Below are positions 1 through 11,133 of a DNA stretch of 64,000 bases, piece by piece. Under the pieces are notes generated by a model. It was not told the DNA's origin, did no database searches, and saw nothing but the letters and a program-made list of their open reading frames with translations. Location of the stretch: the NCBI RefSeq assembly GCF_042186555.1, contig NC_133327.1:51596065-51660064 (forward strand). Reading direction: 5' to 3'. The stretch comes from Aquarana catesbeiana (lineage: Eukaryota > Chordata > Amphibia > Anura > Ranidae). The translations under genes and the position numbers were made by a program. The first letter of the stretch is position 1. Every line of letters starts with the position of its first letter.

Positions 1-292
1 GGGTTATGTTTAAAAGTCGGGTTAGGGTTAAAAGTAGGGTTATGTTTAAAAGTCGAGTTAGGGTTAAAAGTAGGGTTAGGGTTAAAAGTAGGGTTAGGGT
101 TAAAAATAGGGTTATGTTTAAAAGTCGGGTTAGGGTTAAAAGTAGGGTTATGTTTAAAAGTCGGGTTAGGGTTAAAAGTAGGGTTAGGGTTAAAAGTTGG
201 GTTAGGGTTAAAAGTAGGGTTAGGGTTAAAAGTTGGGTTAGGGCTAGTCTTAACTCTAACCCAAATTTTAACCCTAACCCTAAACCAATTTT
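1..292. repeat. Degenerate telomere-like tandem array with strand switch
   Basis: The array is built of an 18-bp unit that reads as three hexamers, GGGTTA GGGTTA AAAGTA, with variants such as GGGTTATGTTTAAAAGTC. From 1 to about 245 the G-rich strand is on top. From about 250 to 285 the C-rich form (TAACCCTAACCC) appears, so the array changes orientation near its right end. The vertebrate telomere repeat is TTAGGG, so this is either an interstitial telomeric sequence or a subtelomeric satellite. The open frame across it (Val-Lys-Ser-Arg repeats) results from a unit length divisible by three and is not a gene. The left end lies outside the window. Confidence 0.85.
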
Positions 293-785
293 TAAAGTGA
301 AATGTACTGACTAAATAGGCTCAATGTAGGTGATATTGGTGGATATAGGTGACATTGTGCTTATGGTTTTTCTCAATGGCCTTTTTTGCCCAGTTTTGAT
401 GCTTTGCTTGGTTTACTCAGCAGCAAGCTGCAACGTCAGAACACATCCTTCAGGGACTGCATTCCACCAGTTGAAATGCTAATTATTACATTGAGGTAAG
501 TTTGGACTTTTTGGTTTAAACTTTAACCTACTAAGCGTTAATCAAATGAACAGGCACACTAAGTGTATATTTCACCAAAAAAATGTATTTATGTTTTTTA
601 TTTACATTTTTGACACAATCAAATACAGTGTAGAACTGCTTCATTCTTTCAAAAACAAAATTGTTTACATCACAAAATAAGTAACTAAGTATTAGGCTCA
701 TCCCTATTTTTATATAAAAATGATTTAAGTTAAGTTTCTACCATATATATTTTAATTATTAAAAAAAAACACAGAACTAGGATTT
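293..785. other. No gene recognised
   Basis: AT-rich sequence with no coding similarity that I can see. It may include the outer part of the adjacent Harbinger element, whose terminal repeats I could not place. Confidence 0.5.
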
Positions 786-964
786 TTAATTATAAAGTAT
801 GATAAGTAAATGGGTCTTGGAATGCTTCAGGTTGCTGGGAGGACAAAGAAGGAGCACTTTCTCCATAGTACTGAGCAAGACTTGGAGCATTTGTGAAACG
901 ATAAGGTGGCCCCCTATTGCCCATTGTATTGATTTCCTGGTCTGTAACTTTGTTGCATAGGCAT

Positions 965-1692
965 CTAGTAATAAAATGGGTGGTTGGGAAAGAAGCATAA
1001 GTGGCTGTTTGTTGGCTGCAGTGGAAGATTTCTGTCTGTCTGGAAACTGTTTTGGGGACTGGGGATATATGATTTGATGATCTGCATCACAGAAATTTGC
1101 ATATCCATTTTCAGGGCATCGGGCACCTGGTCAAAATAGGGCACAAGGGTATTGGCAAATTGTTGGGAGAGAGACAATTGCCCGGTAAAACGATCTGACA
1201 GATCCTTTAATAAAGTGTACATTTTCTCAGACACTTTTTCATTTGCCTGTTTGATGGCACCCCCCCTCTTAGATGTGCGCCAATTGTGCACTGGTGCAGC
1301 AGCCCCCACCTCCTCCTGTTCCTCTTCCCCAGCTATCTCAGCCATTTGCTGATTTGGAGATCCTGGGTTTGAAGGCTCCTGTGTTGGTGATGATGAGTCT
1401 TCTTCTGCAGGTTCATCGTCCCAGTAGGTGTCTGTGCTGCAAATCACAAAAAAAAACAGACCATTGTTTTTAGGGGGGTGGGTAATAATTGGACAGAAAC
1501 ACAGATTCATAATACCTTTTTAGAAAAATTATCTTCGCATCTCCAGAATGGGTCTCAAAAATTCAAGGTCTTTGGCATACGAGTATGGTGTGAAGGACTT
1601 TGCAGCCAAACCACTTCTCATACTCCGTTCCTTTTTTAAATGACTATTAAAGCTATCCTTGGCACTGCGCCATCTGGTTTGCAAAGCTTTTA
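965..1692 (-). pseudogene. Harbinger-associated MADF/Myb-like protein, remnant
   Basis: In PIF/Harbinger elements this partner protein binds DNA and helps the transposase enter the nucleus and find the ends. On the minus strand a splice acceptor (ttgttgtgcag) precedes an exon at 1692-1529 that encodes a MADF-type tail with LQTRWRSAKDSF and FTPYSYAKDLEFLRPILE. A second acceptor (gatttgcag) near 1441 opens an exon rich in Glu, Ser and Pro, followed by a helical C-terminal part that ends before 965. The donor after the first exon appears mutated (GAAG followed by AT rather than GT). Frame slips follow below 1000. The first exon, with the start of the MADF domain, is missing. Family assignment is from conserved residues only. 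Confidence 0.65.
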
Positions 1693-1731
1693 CTGCACAA
1701 CAATTAAAACATATTTTTGTTATAATTTCAG

Positions 1732-2606
1732 ATACCTGGCAACTGGACACTCCATTTCTAGTCTGCATTTTCAGTTCTTGATTGGGAAATCAACTGCTAG
1801 CTACCTAATCCGGGACACGTGCTCCATCATTTGGGATGTTCTTAAAGAGGTGGTCTTCCCAAAACCTACAACTGATGAATGGGCAAAGATAGCAGATGTC
1901 TTCTGCCAGCAGTGCAATTTCCCTAATTGCCTGGGTGCTATTGACGAAAAGCATATAGGCATCCAGAAGCCAGTAGGCAGTGGCAGCAGCTTTTATAACT
2001 ATAAAAAATATTTTTCATTTGTGCTTTTTGAAATGGCAGATGCCAATTACTGTTTTGTATATGTCGATATAGGGTCCTACGGCAGAAGTTCAGACTCTAG
2101 TATATTTACCCACTCAACCTTAGGGCATCTTCTACAAGAAAATAGGCTGGGACTACCAGCCAATAGACCACTCCCTGGAACTAGTGGGCCTGCAATGCCG
2201 TATGTGTTTGTGGCTGATGAAGCATTTGCACTAGGGGAACACCTTCTCAAGCCACTCTTTGAGCCCCAAAAAAAGTGTGTTCAATTATAGACTCACTTGG
2301 GCCAGGAGAGTTGTTGAATGTGCTTTTGGCATACTGGCCAACAAATGGCGTTTGTTGCACACACCAATGTATCTAAAGATTCAACACGCTATACAGGCTG
2401 TGAAAGCTACTTATGCTCTCCATAATTTTATTTGAGAGCATGACGGGTTCCAATTTGAGGACACCCTTGCCAATCAGGCCATGACAAGAGCTGAAATGAC
2501 ATCCACTCTGGGCAGCAGGAGTGGTGCTGCTTTCCGAGAAAATTTCTGCTCATATTTCATGTCACCAGAAGGTCAGCTGCCATGGCAGCTAGATGCAATA
2601 GCCTAG
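1732..2606 (+). pseudogene. Harbinger DDE transposase, remnant (DDE_Tnp_4 type)
   Basis: A splice acceptor (ttataatttcag) ends at 1731 and the coding exon follows. The nuclease core is recognisable: GAIDEKHI with the first Asp at 1943-1945, VDIGSYGRSSD with the second Asp at 2066-2068, and VADEAF with the Glu at 2219-2221. After a seven-A run near 2270 the frame shifts by one base, and the typical tail continues as NYRLTWARRVVECAFGILA. A TGA interrupts the frame just after ALHNFI (near 2434), and the frame ends at TAG 2604-2606 after PEGQLPW, a usual Harbinger C-terminus. The N-terminal exon is absent. The catalytic triad is intact, but the frameshift and stop make the copy inactive. Confidence 0.85.
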
Positions 2607-3013
2607 ACAGACCAAATTTGACAGATCTTCTAAACATTGTGAATGTGTTTTTTTGTAAAGCTTATATTTGTTCAATTTTTCGAGCTCTGGTCTACTTTTT
2701 TTGCCTGCATTGAAAAATGTGTATCTGACATTAAGATACCATTAAAAACAAATAGCCTAATTGTTGGGGAATTTTTTTATAAAAAGATTTTAAAGAAACA
2801 TTAGTCTCAAACAGAGCAATACAGCTGTTAGGGAAATACAAGTCTCATATAGCATTGCAAGGCTGACAGTTACAAGCATCACTGACAAAGGTCGAGGCAT
2901 GCTAGAACCAGCAGGACTACAGGCTAAACATACATTATGCAAAGGTCTATTAACTTTTGAAACAAAGGGACATTTTAATCTCCTACACTTTGGGGGCTAC
3001 AATTACTGGATAG
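2607..3013. other. No gene recognised
   Basis: AT-rich sequence downstream of the Harbinger transposase. It may hold the right end of that element; no terminal repeat could be assigned. Confidence 0.5.
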
Positions 3014-3650
3014 TGACTAGACATGTGCAGTTTGTCAAATTTGTAAGACTTTTGATAAAATAGGACTTTTGGAGGTCTCTGAATTCAAACAATTACAAAA
3101 TAATAAACCAGAAATTTAGCTGAAATTCAAATCAATTCAAATGCAAAAAGAAAAAATTAACCGAATTTGCTCACAGTCAAATAAAATATAATTCTAATTT
3201 AAAACATGATAATAGAATGTTAACAAAAAAAGAATATAAAATAACAGAAAAGAATAGAATAAAATAGAAAGAAAATAACGGTTATATTCTTAATATTTTC
3301 TTCTATTCCCTATTTATTCTTTTTCTATTCTTTTCTAGTTTAATTCGTTAGAAATTCGGCTGAGTTTTATGAAATTCCGCATAATTAAACAAAATTAGGC
3401 ATAATTCAACACAAATTCGAAAGAATTCAACACAGATTTGGAAGAACTGACCCAATTTGAAGGAAATTTGACGCAATTTGAAGGAAATTTTACCCAATTT
3501 TAAGGAAATTTGACCCAATTCTAAAGCAGAACTCCACTAACTCCCTCATAACAATTCAAAAATGTAGCGAATTTAAAAAAATTTATTTATAACTAATTAA
3601 AACAAACTAAACCCACAAAAATGTTTTGGTCCCGCACATGGACACATTCA
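3014..3650. repeat. AT-rich GACATGTGCA-family repeat (probable)
   Basis: Starts with TAGACATGTGCAG, as do the elements at 32,054 and 33,745, and is packed with diverged short motifs such as GAAATTTGACCCAATT and AATTCAAA. The right limit is uncertain; a GCACATG word near 3635 may be the opposite end. Non-coding. Confidence 0.45.
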
Positions 3651-3655
3651 TAGTT

Positions 3656-4075
3656 ACAGTGGATCTAATAGTCTACACACCCCTGATAAAATGTCAGGTT
3701 TCTGTGATGTAAAAAAATGAGAAATAATTTATTTTTCCACCTTTAATTAATGCTGAAGTTTATTTGGGGTTAGTCAGAGACACATGATGGCAGGTGTTTA
3801 CTGACTCCTTAACATGAGTTTGAATGTGATTGCTTAATTCTGAACACGGCTGCATCCCCAGTTATAGGAGGATGTGCACACTTATACAACAACATTATTT
3901 GAGTTTCTTATTTTGTCTCCCCCCATAAAAGATTTAAGTAAGTTTTTCTGTTGAGTTGGTACAGTTTATAGGTCACATTAAGGTGTAAAAAGTTCATCAA
4001 ATGATTGCTCTTTCTCTCATTTTTCAACATCACAGAAACCTCAAATTTAAACAAGTGTGTGTAAACTTTTTCTAT
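3656..4075. mobile_element. Short non-autonomous element with inverted ends
   Basis: The left end (AGTCTACACACCCCTG, then GGTTTCTGTGATGT) is repeated inverted at the right end (ACATCACAGAAACC, then GTGTGTAAACTTTTT), giving terminal inverted repeats of roughly 60 bp with mismatches. The interior is non-coding. Similar ends are known to me from fish and frog DNA transposon families, but I cannot name the superfamily from this copy alone. Confidence 0.6.
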
Positions 4076-4804
4076 CTTACTTACATTTCATGTCTGCATG
4101 CTTCTTGGAGAAACTATCCCATTGTGGATACAGCTCCTTGGCAATTTCAAGCCACCCCTGGTCCCATTTTCTACGATCCTTGTGTTGGGGATCAGCAGGA
4201 GTGTACAGATATGTTCTTGGCCTCACCAGGCTGAGCAGATGCTCAGTCCTCACCATGTTTGCTGTAGTCCAAACTGGGATTTGCTGGTTCTCAAGGCATC
4301 CTGGGTAGTTTATTTTTAAACGGCAGGTGTTTGATCACATGCTGCTTCCAAAAACGCATCAAAAACGCATCAAAAATTCTAGACTTGCGTTTTTCTTGCA
4401 TGCCCATTGAATTCTATTACATGCAAAATGCTGCATTTTGCAGGAAAAAAGTCCCTGACCCTTTCCAAAAATGCAGAGGCACAAAAATGCATTGATGTGA
4501 ACATGTTCCATAGGAATCCATGTTAAAAAATTTCCCTGCATTCCTGCAAAATGCATCAAAAAACACATTAGTATGAATCAATCCTAAGAAAACACTTAAT
4601 TTCGAACGTGATGCCTGTTTGACAGCTAAGATCCCAAACTGCATATCAGAGCCATTATTAGGAGCTCTTTCTTCACAAATAGCTGCAATAGCGTGTGACA
4701 ATGTTAGTATTTGCAAAAAGTTTTTAAAAGTTACGTAGTTAGGTTCAGTTGTCAATTGCAACAATGTTGCTATCAATACATAAATCAAAATTCCGTGTTT
4801 CCAC
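4076..4804. other. No gene; probable repeat debris
   Basis: Short overlapping open frames only. 4345-4590 is rich in the words AAACGCATC and AAAATGCA in both orientations and looks like an old MITE, but borders and target duplication could not be set. Confidence 0.4.
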
Positions 4805-5760
4805 TTGATCTCCGAAAGATTTACCCCCGTCATGACCAGGCCATTTTTTTCTTTTTGGCACTGTGTTAGCCACTTAAGGACCGGAAGGGTTTGCCCCCTT
4901 AATGACCAGGCCATTTTTTGTGATACCGCACTGCTTCACTTTAACCGACAATTGCGCAGTCATGCGACGCTGTACCCAAACAAAATTGACATCTTTTTTC
5001 TCCACAAATGGAGCTTTCTTTTGGTGGTATTTGATCACCTCTGCAGTTTTTATTTTTTGCGCTATAAACAAATAAAGAGCGACAAATTTGCTATGGCTCT
5101 TAAAGGAGCCGACTTAAAGGTACGGCGATTCGCGGGATTGAGCTGACCTGCTGCCGTATAATGATGGAGGCTGGTTGGCAAGTGGATTAATTTAACTGAT
5201 AATTGTGTGGTCATGCAATGCTGTACACAAATGAAATTTATATCATTTTTTTCCCCCACAGATAGAGCTTTGTTTTGGTGGTATTTGATCACCACTGGAT
5301 TTTTTATCTCTGCCCTATAAATAAAAAAAGACTGACAATTTTGAAAAAAAAAAAAAAAAAAGGATAATTTTTACTCTCTGCTATAAAACATATCCAATAA
5401 ATAAAACAAACTCATATTTAGGCTAATATGTAATCTGCTACATATTTTTGGTAAAAAAAATTCCCAATAAGCGTATATTGATTGGTTTGTGCGAAAGTTA
5501 TAGCATCTAAAAACTATATATACACTGGAATTTTTTATTTATTTATTTATTTATTTATTTTAAATTCTAGTAATGGTGACGATCAGTGACTTATAGTATG
5601 GCGGGTAATCTGACACTAACTAACACTTTTGACACTTTGTGGGAACCAGTGACACTAATACAGGGATCAGTGCTTAAAATATACACTGTCACTGTACTAA
5701 TGATACTGGCTGGGAAGGGGTTAAACATTTAGGGCAATCAAAGGGTTAAATGTGTGCCTA
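4805..5760. mobile_element. piggyBac-type MITE copy, partial
   Basis: The block beginning TTAGCCACTTAAGGACCGG at about 4867 matches the left end of the 5.2-kb element at 37,136, including the words TTGCGCAGTCATGC, GAGCTTTCTTTTGGTGG and TATTTGATCACCTCTG. The preceding 60 bp (4805-4866) is a second, partial copy of the same end. A later part near 5160-5340 repeats the same words again, so the copy is internally duplicated. No clear right end (GTGGTTAA) was found; homology fades after about 5700. Non-coding. Confidence 0.65.
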
Positions 5761-6894
5761 ACCAGTGTTTATGTGTGTACTGTGAGGTGCTTTCACTAAA
5801 GGATATGCTGTTTTTTATTCCCAGCTTTGCAGGAAAACAAAAACCAGCACATCCCCTATGACAGGATAGAGCTCTGTATTATTTACATTGACTGAGCTAT
5901 TTCCTGTCTTCCTCCTTGCCGATCAGTGGGTGCTGGTGGTCATCCATTGGCCAGCACCCACTGATCAGCTTGTGCTGTGACTAATCATGTATGTCCCTAC
6001 CTGGAAAAGCAAAATCCTGAATATATGCATGATCACTTGTCAAAGTACATATAAACAAAACAAAAACAAGTGAAAAAACCCTCTAATATCAAGTACATCA
6101 TTACTGTAAATAAATTAAAATAAAGTTTCCATTTCAAGTCCTTATTATCTACATGATTTTAGAGCCTTTTTTTTTTGCTTGGTTTAGTTTTGTTTAATTG
6201 TGCATTCACAAGATTTTTGTGTACACAGAATTTGGAACATTGTATCATTTTGATTTATGTAACTTGAGGAAGTGGTTTGACACTTTGATTACTGATTTAC
6301 ATTAGGTTTGGTGATAGGGTGAGCGCAAGAGTATTTTTTGTTGTAATGTTACTAAATCATAGTAGTAGTTAGGACTGCAGTTTACAGAGGAGCCTTGATG
6401 TGGGCACTGCAGCTTATGCATTTGCAAATGTGTGCAGACAAAACCCTCTGTTTTTAATGTACATTGTTAGACAGGGTCAATTTGGTTGTTTTTCAGGCTG
6501 ATTGATAAGTGTTGGAAATCTTTTGTTTGTTTGTGATGGAACAGTTAACAGATAACTTTTTTTGAAACTTTCAGCAATACAGTTCCACAGTGCAAGAATC
6601 ACAGTGCTTCCGTAACAAACTAGCTGATTTCAGGCTACCCGGTGCATACATCCTCAAGGTGGAAGTCCATGAAAGCTAGAGCCCTAGGAAGTACCTACAG
6701 GGGTTCCAGATGCTATTGATAATCACATCTTGTGGCTTGACCTCTACATGCTTCCCATGCAGGTCTCCAAACTTCCTTCTGTAGAGCTTTCCCCCAATGT
6801 ATTAACAGCACAGAGAAAAGGGCAGAGCCCAGAAAATGCCCTGGAAAATACAAAATAAGCTTAACTCCTTCCCATCCTGGGTAGCCTGAAAAAT
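5761..6894. other. No gene; small inverted-repeat element at 6630-6893
   Basis: No coding similarity. TTTCAGGCTACCCGG near 6630 is mirrored by CTGGGTAGCCTGAAA near 6880, suggesting a short foldback element of about 260 bp. The rest is anonymous AT-rich sequence. Confidence 0.4.
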
Positions 6895-8491
6895 CCACAC
6901 GGCCTTAACCCAGCACCTGGAAGGCCCTTGCCCCTTTTTGGCTATAACAGCCTCCACTCATCTAAGAAGTCTCAAGGGGATTTTGGAGTGTGTCTGTGGG
7001 AAATTGTGTCCAATCAGCCCACAGAATATTTGTGTGGTCAGTTACTGATGATGGATAAAAAGACCTGGCTCACAATGAGTATTTGAATTCATCCCAAAAT
7101 GTTCAGTAGGGTGGAGGCCAGGGCTCTGTGCAGGACTATATTACCAGTGTTTTAGACCAGGGTGGTGCTGTGGACATAGCATATCTTGATTTCAGCAAGG
7201 CATTTGATACAGTTCCACACAATGATCTAATACAAGAGTTGTATAAGCTAGGACTTAACCCTTGGGTGGTTCAGTGGATATGCAGTTGGCTAAAGGACAG
7301 ATCCCAGAATGTGGTTGTAAATGGGGTTCACTCAGAACAGAGACCAGTCACTAGTGGGGTACCACAAGGCTCTGTACTGGTCCTTTTCTATTTAACTTAT
7401 ATTTAAGTGATATAACTAAAGGTTTGTTGGGCAAGGTATGTCTTTTTGCTGATGACAGAAAGGTGTGTAATAGGGTTGATATCCCTGGTGGTGTCTGTAA
7501 CATGGAACATGATTTGGCATTCCTTGAAGATTGGTCAAAGCAGTGGAGACTGCAGTTCAATATTTCTAAATGTAAAATAATGCACCTAGGCAAAAAAGAA
7601 TCCCCTTAAAGAGTACAACATTGGGGGTCCAGTGATACCAGCACTACAGCAGAAAAAGATTTGGGGTTGCTTATTTCAGATGATTGCAAAATGATCAAAC
7701 AGTGTGACCAGGCAGTGGGAAAAGCAAATAGAATTCTAGGATGCATCACTAGAGGGATCACCAGCAAGAGGAAGGAGGTTCTGATTCCTCTATATAGATA
7801 TTTAGTGAGACCTTATTTAGAATACTGTGTCCAGTTCTGGAGACTTCACTTACAAAAAGATATTGATAAGATAGAATGAGTTCAGAGACAGGTAACAAAA
7901 ATTGTGAAAGGTTTGGGGGATAAAACATATCGGGAGCGACTTCAGGAACTTAATATGTACAGTCTGGAGGAAAGAAGGGAAAGTGGAGACATGATTGAAA
8001 CCATTAAATACATCAAGGGAGTGAATAATGTTCAGGAATTCAGGCAATCTTTTCAATATGAAACCAAAATCAGGAACACAGGGACATGACCTCAAACTAA
8101 GTGGAGAAAAGTTCAAAACAAGTCTTAGAAAGTATTATTTTACTGAAAGGGTGGTTGATGATTAGACCAAACTACCAACAGAGATAGTGAGACAGTCAAC
8201 AGTAAACGGCTTCAGATATGCTTGGGATAAACATAAATCTATAGTTAGACAACAAGCTTAATGAAAAACAAAATACAAAAAAAAAAAAAAAAATTGGCAG
8301 ACTCGATGGACTACTCAGTCTTTTTCTGTCGTTACTTTTCTATGACTTCATAATAAATTCATTAAGCCATGTCTTTATGGGCTTTGTGCACAGGGACATA
8401 GTCAATCTTTTGGAAGAGTGTCCACATACTTTTGTCTTAAGGGTAGGGGGATGGTCAGATGTTGACAAATGTTTGCTCATATAGTGTATTT
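6895..8491. mobile_element. Tc1-type MITE split by a CR1 LINE
   Basis: The flanks of the CR1 (6895-7132 and 8343-8491) are two halves of one non-autonomous element. The proof is the related, uninterrupted copy at 49,685-50,110: its sequence GCTCTGTGCTGG...CATGTCTTTATGG runs through the point where the CR1 sits here. The right end, CATATAGTGTA, is typical of this Tc1/mariner MITE group. Non-coding. Confidence 0.65.
7133..8342 (+). pseudogene. CR1-clade LINE reverse transcriptase, 5'-truncated
   Basis: The 3' part of a CR1-type ORF2. The reverse transcriptase motifs are visible in order: YLDFSKAFDTVPH (motif A), SGVPQGSVL (motif B) and LFADDRKVC (motif C, FADD). The usual C-terminal stretch follows (LISDDCKMIKQC, YLVRPYLEYCVQFW, YRERLQELNMYSLEERR). 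The frame is broken several times (between 7406 and 7424, near 7610, near 7880), so no protein can be made. The 3' end is the CR1-like word TTTTTCTGTCGTTACTTTTCTATG without a poly(A). No endonuclease part is present. The flanking MITE marks the insertion point. Confidence 0.85.
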
Positions 8492-8999
8492 TTCCATGGT
8501 ACCTAGCTATAGACATTTCTAAAGATAAAACTTTTTTTGTTAAAATAAAATAATTTCCTATTTAACCTCTAATTATATTTTTGTTTCCTTTTAAAGGATG
8601 AATTCACCTTTACATACATTTCCCAAATGGGTTCTCCTCCGCAACAGTGTCAGTGTTCCAATATATTAAAATGCTGTGTTCTGTTCCCCAAACAAATGCC
8701 CTCCTCTTAACTGCTGACACCATTGTCCTACCGTTTGTTCTGCCAATGGCAGGACTCACACAGCATAGGATGCACTGCCCATCAAATCTACAAACAGGAA
8801 CTTCCCACCTCCCTATCCACCCTCACATATGCAGTCCACTTCCCATTACCCTTGCAAAAAAGCTGAAGAGCATAGGGACCCTTTTGGGAAACATGTTTAA
8901 AGGTGAACTTACCCTTTAACTTTTCTCCTTGTTGTTTTTAAGGCTCGTATACCAGATATTGGACAAATAGTTTGCATTCCTCTTCAATGACATCACAGA
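8492..8999. other. No gene; upstream region of the intact olfactory receptor
   Basis: Anonymous sequence. OR coding regions are usually one exon with upstream non-coding exons, which could lie here or further left; no splice acceptor can be singled out with confidence. Confidence 0.4.
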
Positions 9000-9911
9000 A
9001 TGAACAGAAGGAACCTTACAATTGATACTGAACTTGTCCTTCTGGGATTTTCCAATGTCCTGAAAACAAACATCTTCTTGTCTTTCATTTTTTCTTTGAT
9101 CTACATAGTCACCATTTTTGGAAATTGCTTTATCTTATGCATTGTCTTTATTAACACTCGTCTGCACATACCCATGTATTTTTTCATTTCTATTTTGTCA
9201 TTTGTTGATTTGTGCAATATCTCATCTGCTGTACCTAAGCTACTTATGGACCTCTTCTCTGGTCATCCAACGATATCACTCTTTGGTTGCGCAATACAGA
9301 TCTATGTCCTGTTACTGATAGGAGCCACAGAGTGTCTTCTTCTGGCCGTTATGGCTTATGACCGGTATCTTGCCATCTGCCATCCACTCCACTATCCAGT
9401 TCTTATGAAGTGGAGTGTTTGTTATGGGCTGATGGCCTTTGTATGTATTTTTAGCTTGGCCATTGTCATCCTTCCATCTTTAGCCATGCCACTGAAGTTA
9501 TGTTACCCAAACCAGATTAATCATTTTATGTGTGAGGTTCTGGTTGTGATAAAACTAGCATGCAGTGATACCTCTGATAATGAGATAGTGATATTCGCTA
9601 TGAGTTTCCTTTCTCTTTTCTTTCCATTTGTCCTTATTTTAGTGTCTTATGTTTGTATTATCTCCACTGTACTGAAGATCCGTACCGCTGGACGGTCCAA
9701 AGCTTTCTCTACATGCACCTCACACATTACAGTGGTTGCCCTGTACTTTGGGACTGGAATGGTGACATATTTAGGACCTTCATCAGATGTCTCCTCAAAC
9801 CAAGAAAAATATGTGTCTATTTTTTATGTCATAATATCGCCAATGCTGAATCCCGTCATTTACAGTCTTAATAATCGAGAGGTCAAAAAAACGTTTCTAA
9901 CTTCATCTTAA
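9000..9911 (+). CDS. Olfactory receptor, class II, intact
   Basis: A seven-transmembrane odorant receptor that would signal through the olfactory G protein in sensory neurons of the nose. The 303-residue frame is uninterrupted and has the family landmarks: an N-glycosylation site NLT at 5-7, GN at 41-42 in TM1, LHIPMYFF at 55-62, the conserved Cys97, MAYDRYLAICHPLHY at 118-132, extracellular-loop cysteines 168, 178 and 188, SY at 216-217, KAFSTCTSHI at 234-243 and PMLNPVIYSLNN at 281-292. The C-terminal tail after EVKK is short. The start at 9000 is the first Met and aligns with those of the OR pseudogenes at 22,614 and 55,906. It is closest by eye to the other ORs in this window; subfamily is not assigned. 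Confidence 0.95.
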   Translation: MNRRNLTIDTELVLLGFSNVLKTNIFLSFIFSLIYIVTIFGNCFILCIVFINTRLHIPMYFFISILSFVDLCNISSAVPKLLMDLFSGHPTISLFGCAIQIYVLLLIGATECLLLAVMAYDRYLAICHPLHYPVLMKWSVCYGLMAFVCIFSLAIVILPSLAMPLKLCYPNQINHFMCEVLVVIKLACSDTSDNEIVIFAMSFLSLFFPFVLILVSYVCIISTVLKIRTAGRSKAFSTCTSHITVVALYFGTGMVTYLGPSSDVSSNQEKYVSIFYVIISPMLNPVIYSLNNREVKKTFLTSS

Positions 9912-10049
9912 ATTCTAGACAGATATAGAAGACACAAATTGTGCAGCTCTGTAATCTTTGAAATGTCATCAAATATAAATGCAATCATTGTAAGTACCTG
10001 ACTTGGTATCAGCCTCTTGCAGTCCCTGTACAGCAGGGCTAGAGTGTTA

Positions 10050-10458
10050 TGCCCCGTACACACGATCGAACATTCCGACAACAAAATGCATGGATTTTTT
10101 TTATGTTAGCTCAAACTTGTCTTGCATACACACGGTCACACAAATCTTGTCAGAAATTACAAAATTTAAGAAAGCGGTGATGTACAACACGTGCAAAGAG
10201 CTGAGAAAAAGGAAGTTCATAAGCCGGTGTGGCTCTTCTGCATGCGTGGAACTTTGTGCATCGGAATTGTGTACACACGATCGGAATTTATGACAATGGA
10301 TTTTGTTGTCGGAAAATTTGAGATCCAGATCTCAAATTTTGTGTGACGGAAATTTCCAATGGAAAATGTCCGATGGAGCCTACACACAATCGGAATTTCC
10401 GACAACAAGCTCCCAACGAACATTTTCCATCGGAAAATTGAACTGTGTATACGGGGCA
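10050..10458. mobile_element. Harbinger-type MITE, copy 1
   Basis: Begins TGCCCCGTACACACGATCG and ends with the inverted form GTATACGGGGCA. The flanks are TTA and TAA, so the 3-bp duplication has one mismatch. The interior has further internal inverted words (GGAATTTCCGACAAC, GGAAAATGTCCGATGG). It belongs to the same family as 11,599, 17,377 and 52,765. Non-coding; short frames in it are artefacts of the repeat. Confidence 0.8.
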
Positions 10459-11133
10459 TAAGAGGAAGAAGCAAAGCAAGAAGCCAATCAGTGTATGTGC
10501 TGACAAGAAGCATGCTGACAGGGGGATAAAGGAAAGTGACAGAAGGATGAGCTCATAGCAGTGCTGCATGTCCTTGCTAGGACAGGTCCAGTATGATCTG
10601 GATCAAGAGGAAGTGGGTTGAATGATGCTGGCCATCAGATGAAGGACATCTAGTGGCCGAAAGAAAATACAGCGGGGAAAATCTTACTATTGAAAGTGAA
10701 TATTGTAGCAAAAGTTGGCTTTGTTATTTTAGCTTTTAATGGGCTATACATTTTTAACTTCTTGGCTGGAGTTCTAGTTTATTGGTTTGTTTCATCATAA
10801 AATAAAAAATAAAAAAAACATTTTTACTGTTGAATTTGACACTGAAACACAGAAGCTGTCCCTCTCCAGGACTACACACACGCTGAAGCTAAGTGAAAAT
10901 GTATGCTAAGCCAAAACGTATTAATTATTTTTTGATAGAGTAGGAAAGGAATAAAACCTCTGTCAGTTTTTTATCGGTCTGTGCCCCTCTTGGGGGGGCT
11001 ATGTACCCTCTCTATCTCATTTAAACAGCTCTAGTGAGCATTGTTACTGGTACAGAAAGTGATGAGAAACAAATAATTACAGCTGTCACCAGAAGGAAAG
11101 AAAAAATAAAAGAGATCTTCTATTGAAAGCATA
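10459..11133. other. No gene recognised
   Basis: Anonymous sequence between two MITEs; no coding motif, no clear repeat family. Confidence 0.5.

Larger units (their letters stand above)
786..2606. mobile_element. Decayed PIF/Harbinger transposon, internally deleted
   Basis: Two genes typical of PIF/Harbinger elements are present: a MADF/Myb-like DNA-binding protein on the minus strand (965-1692) and a DDE transposase on the plus strand (1732-2606). The outer borders are uncertain because I found no convincing terminal inverted repeats. Each gene lacks its first exon, and the remaining exons face each other across only about 40 bp, which indicates loss of the middle of the element. Both genes carry disabling changes, so the copy is dead. 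Confidence 0.75.

Noticed and set aside
6..314. 102-codon Lys/Arg/Val-rich frame
   Set aside because: Product of the 18-bp telomere-like repeat, a multiple of three.
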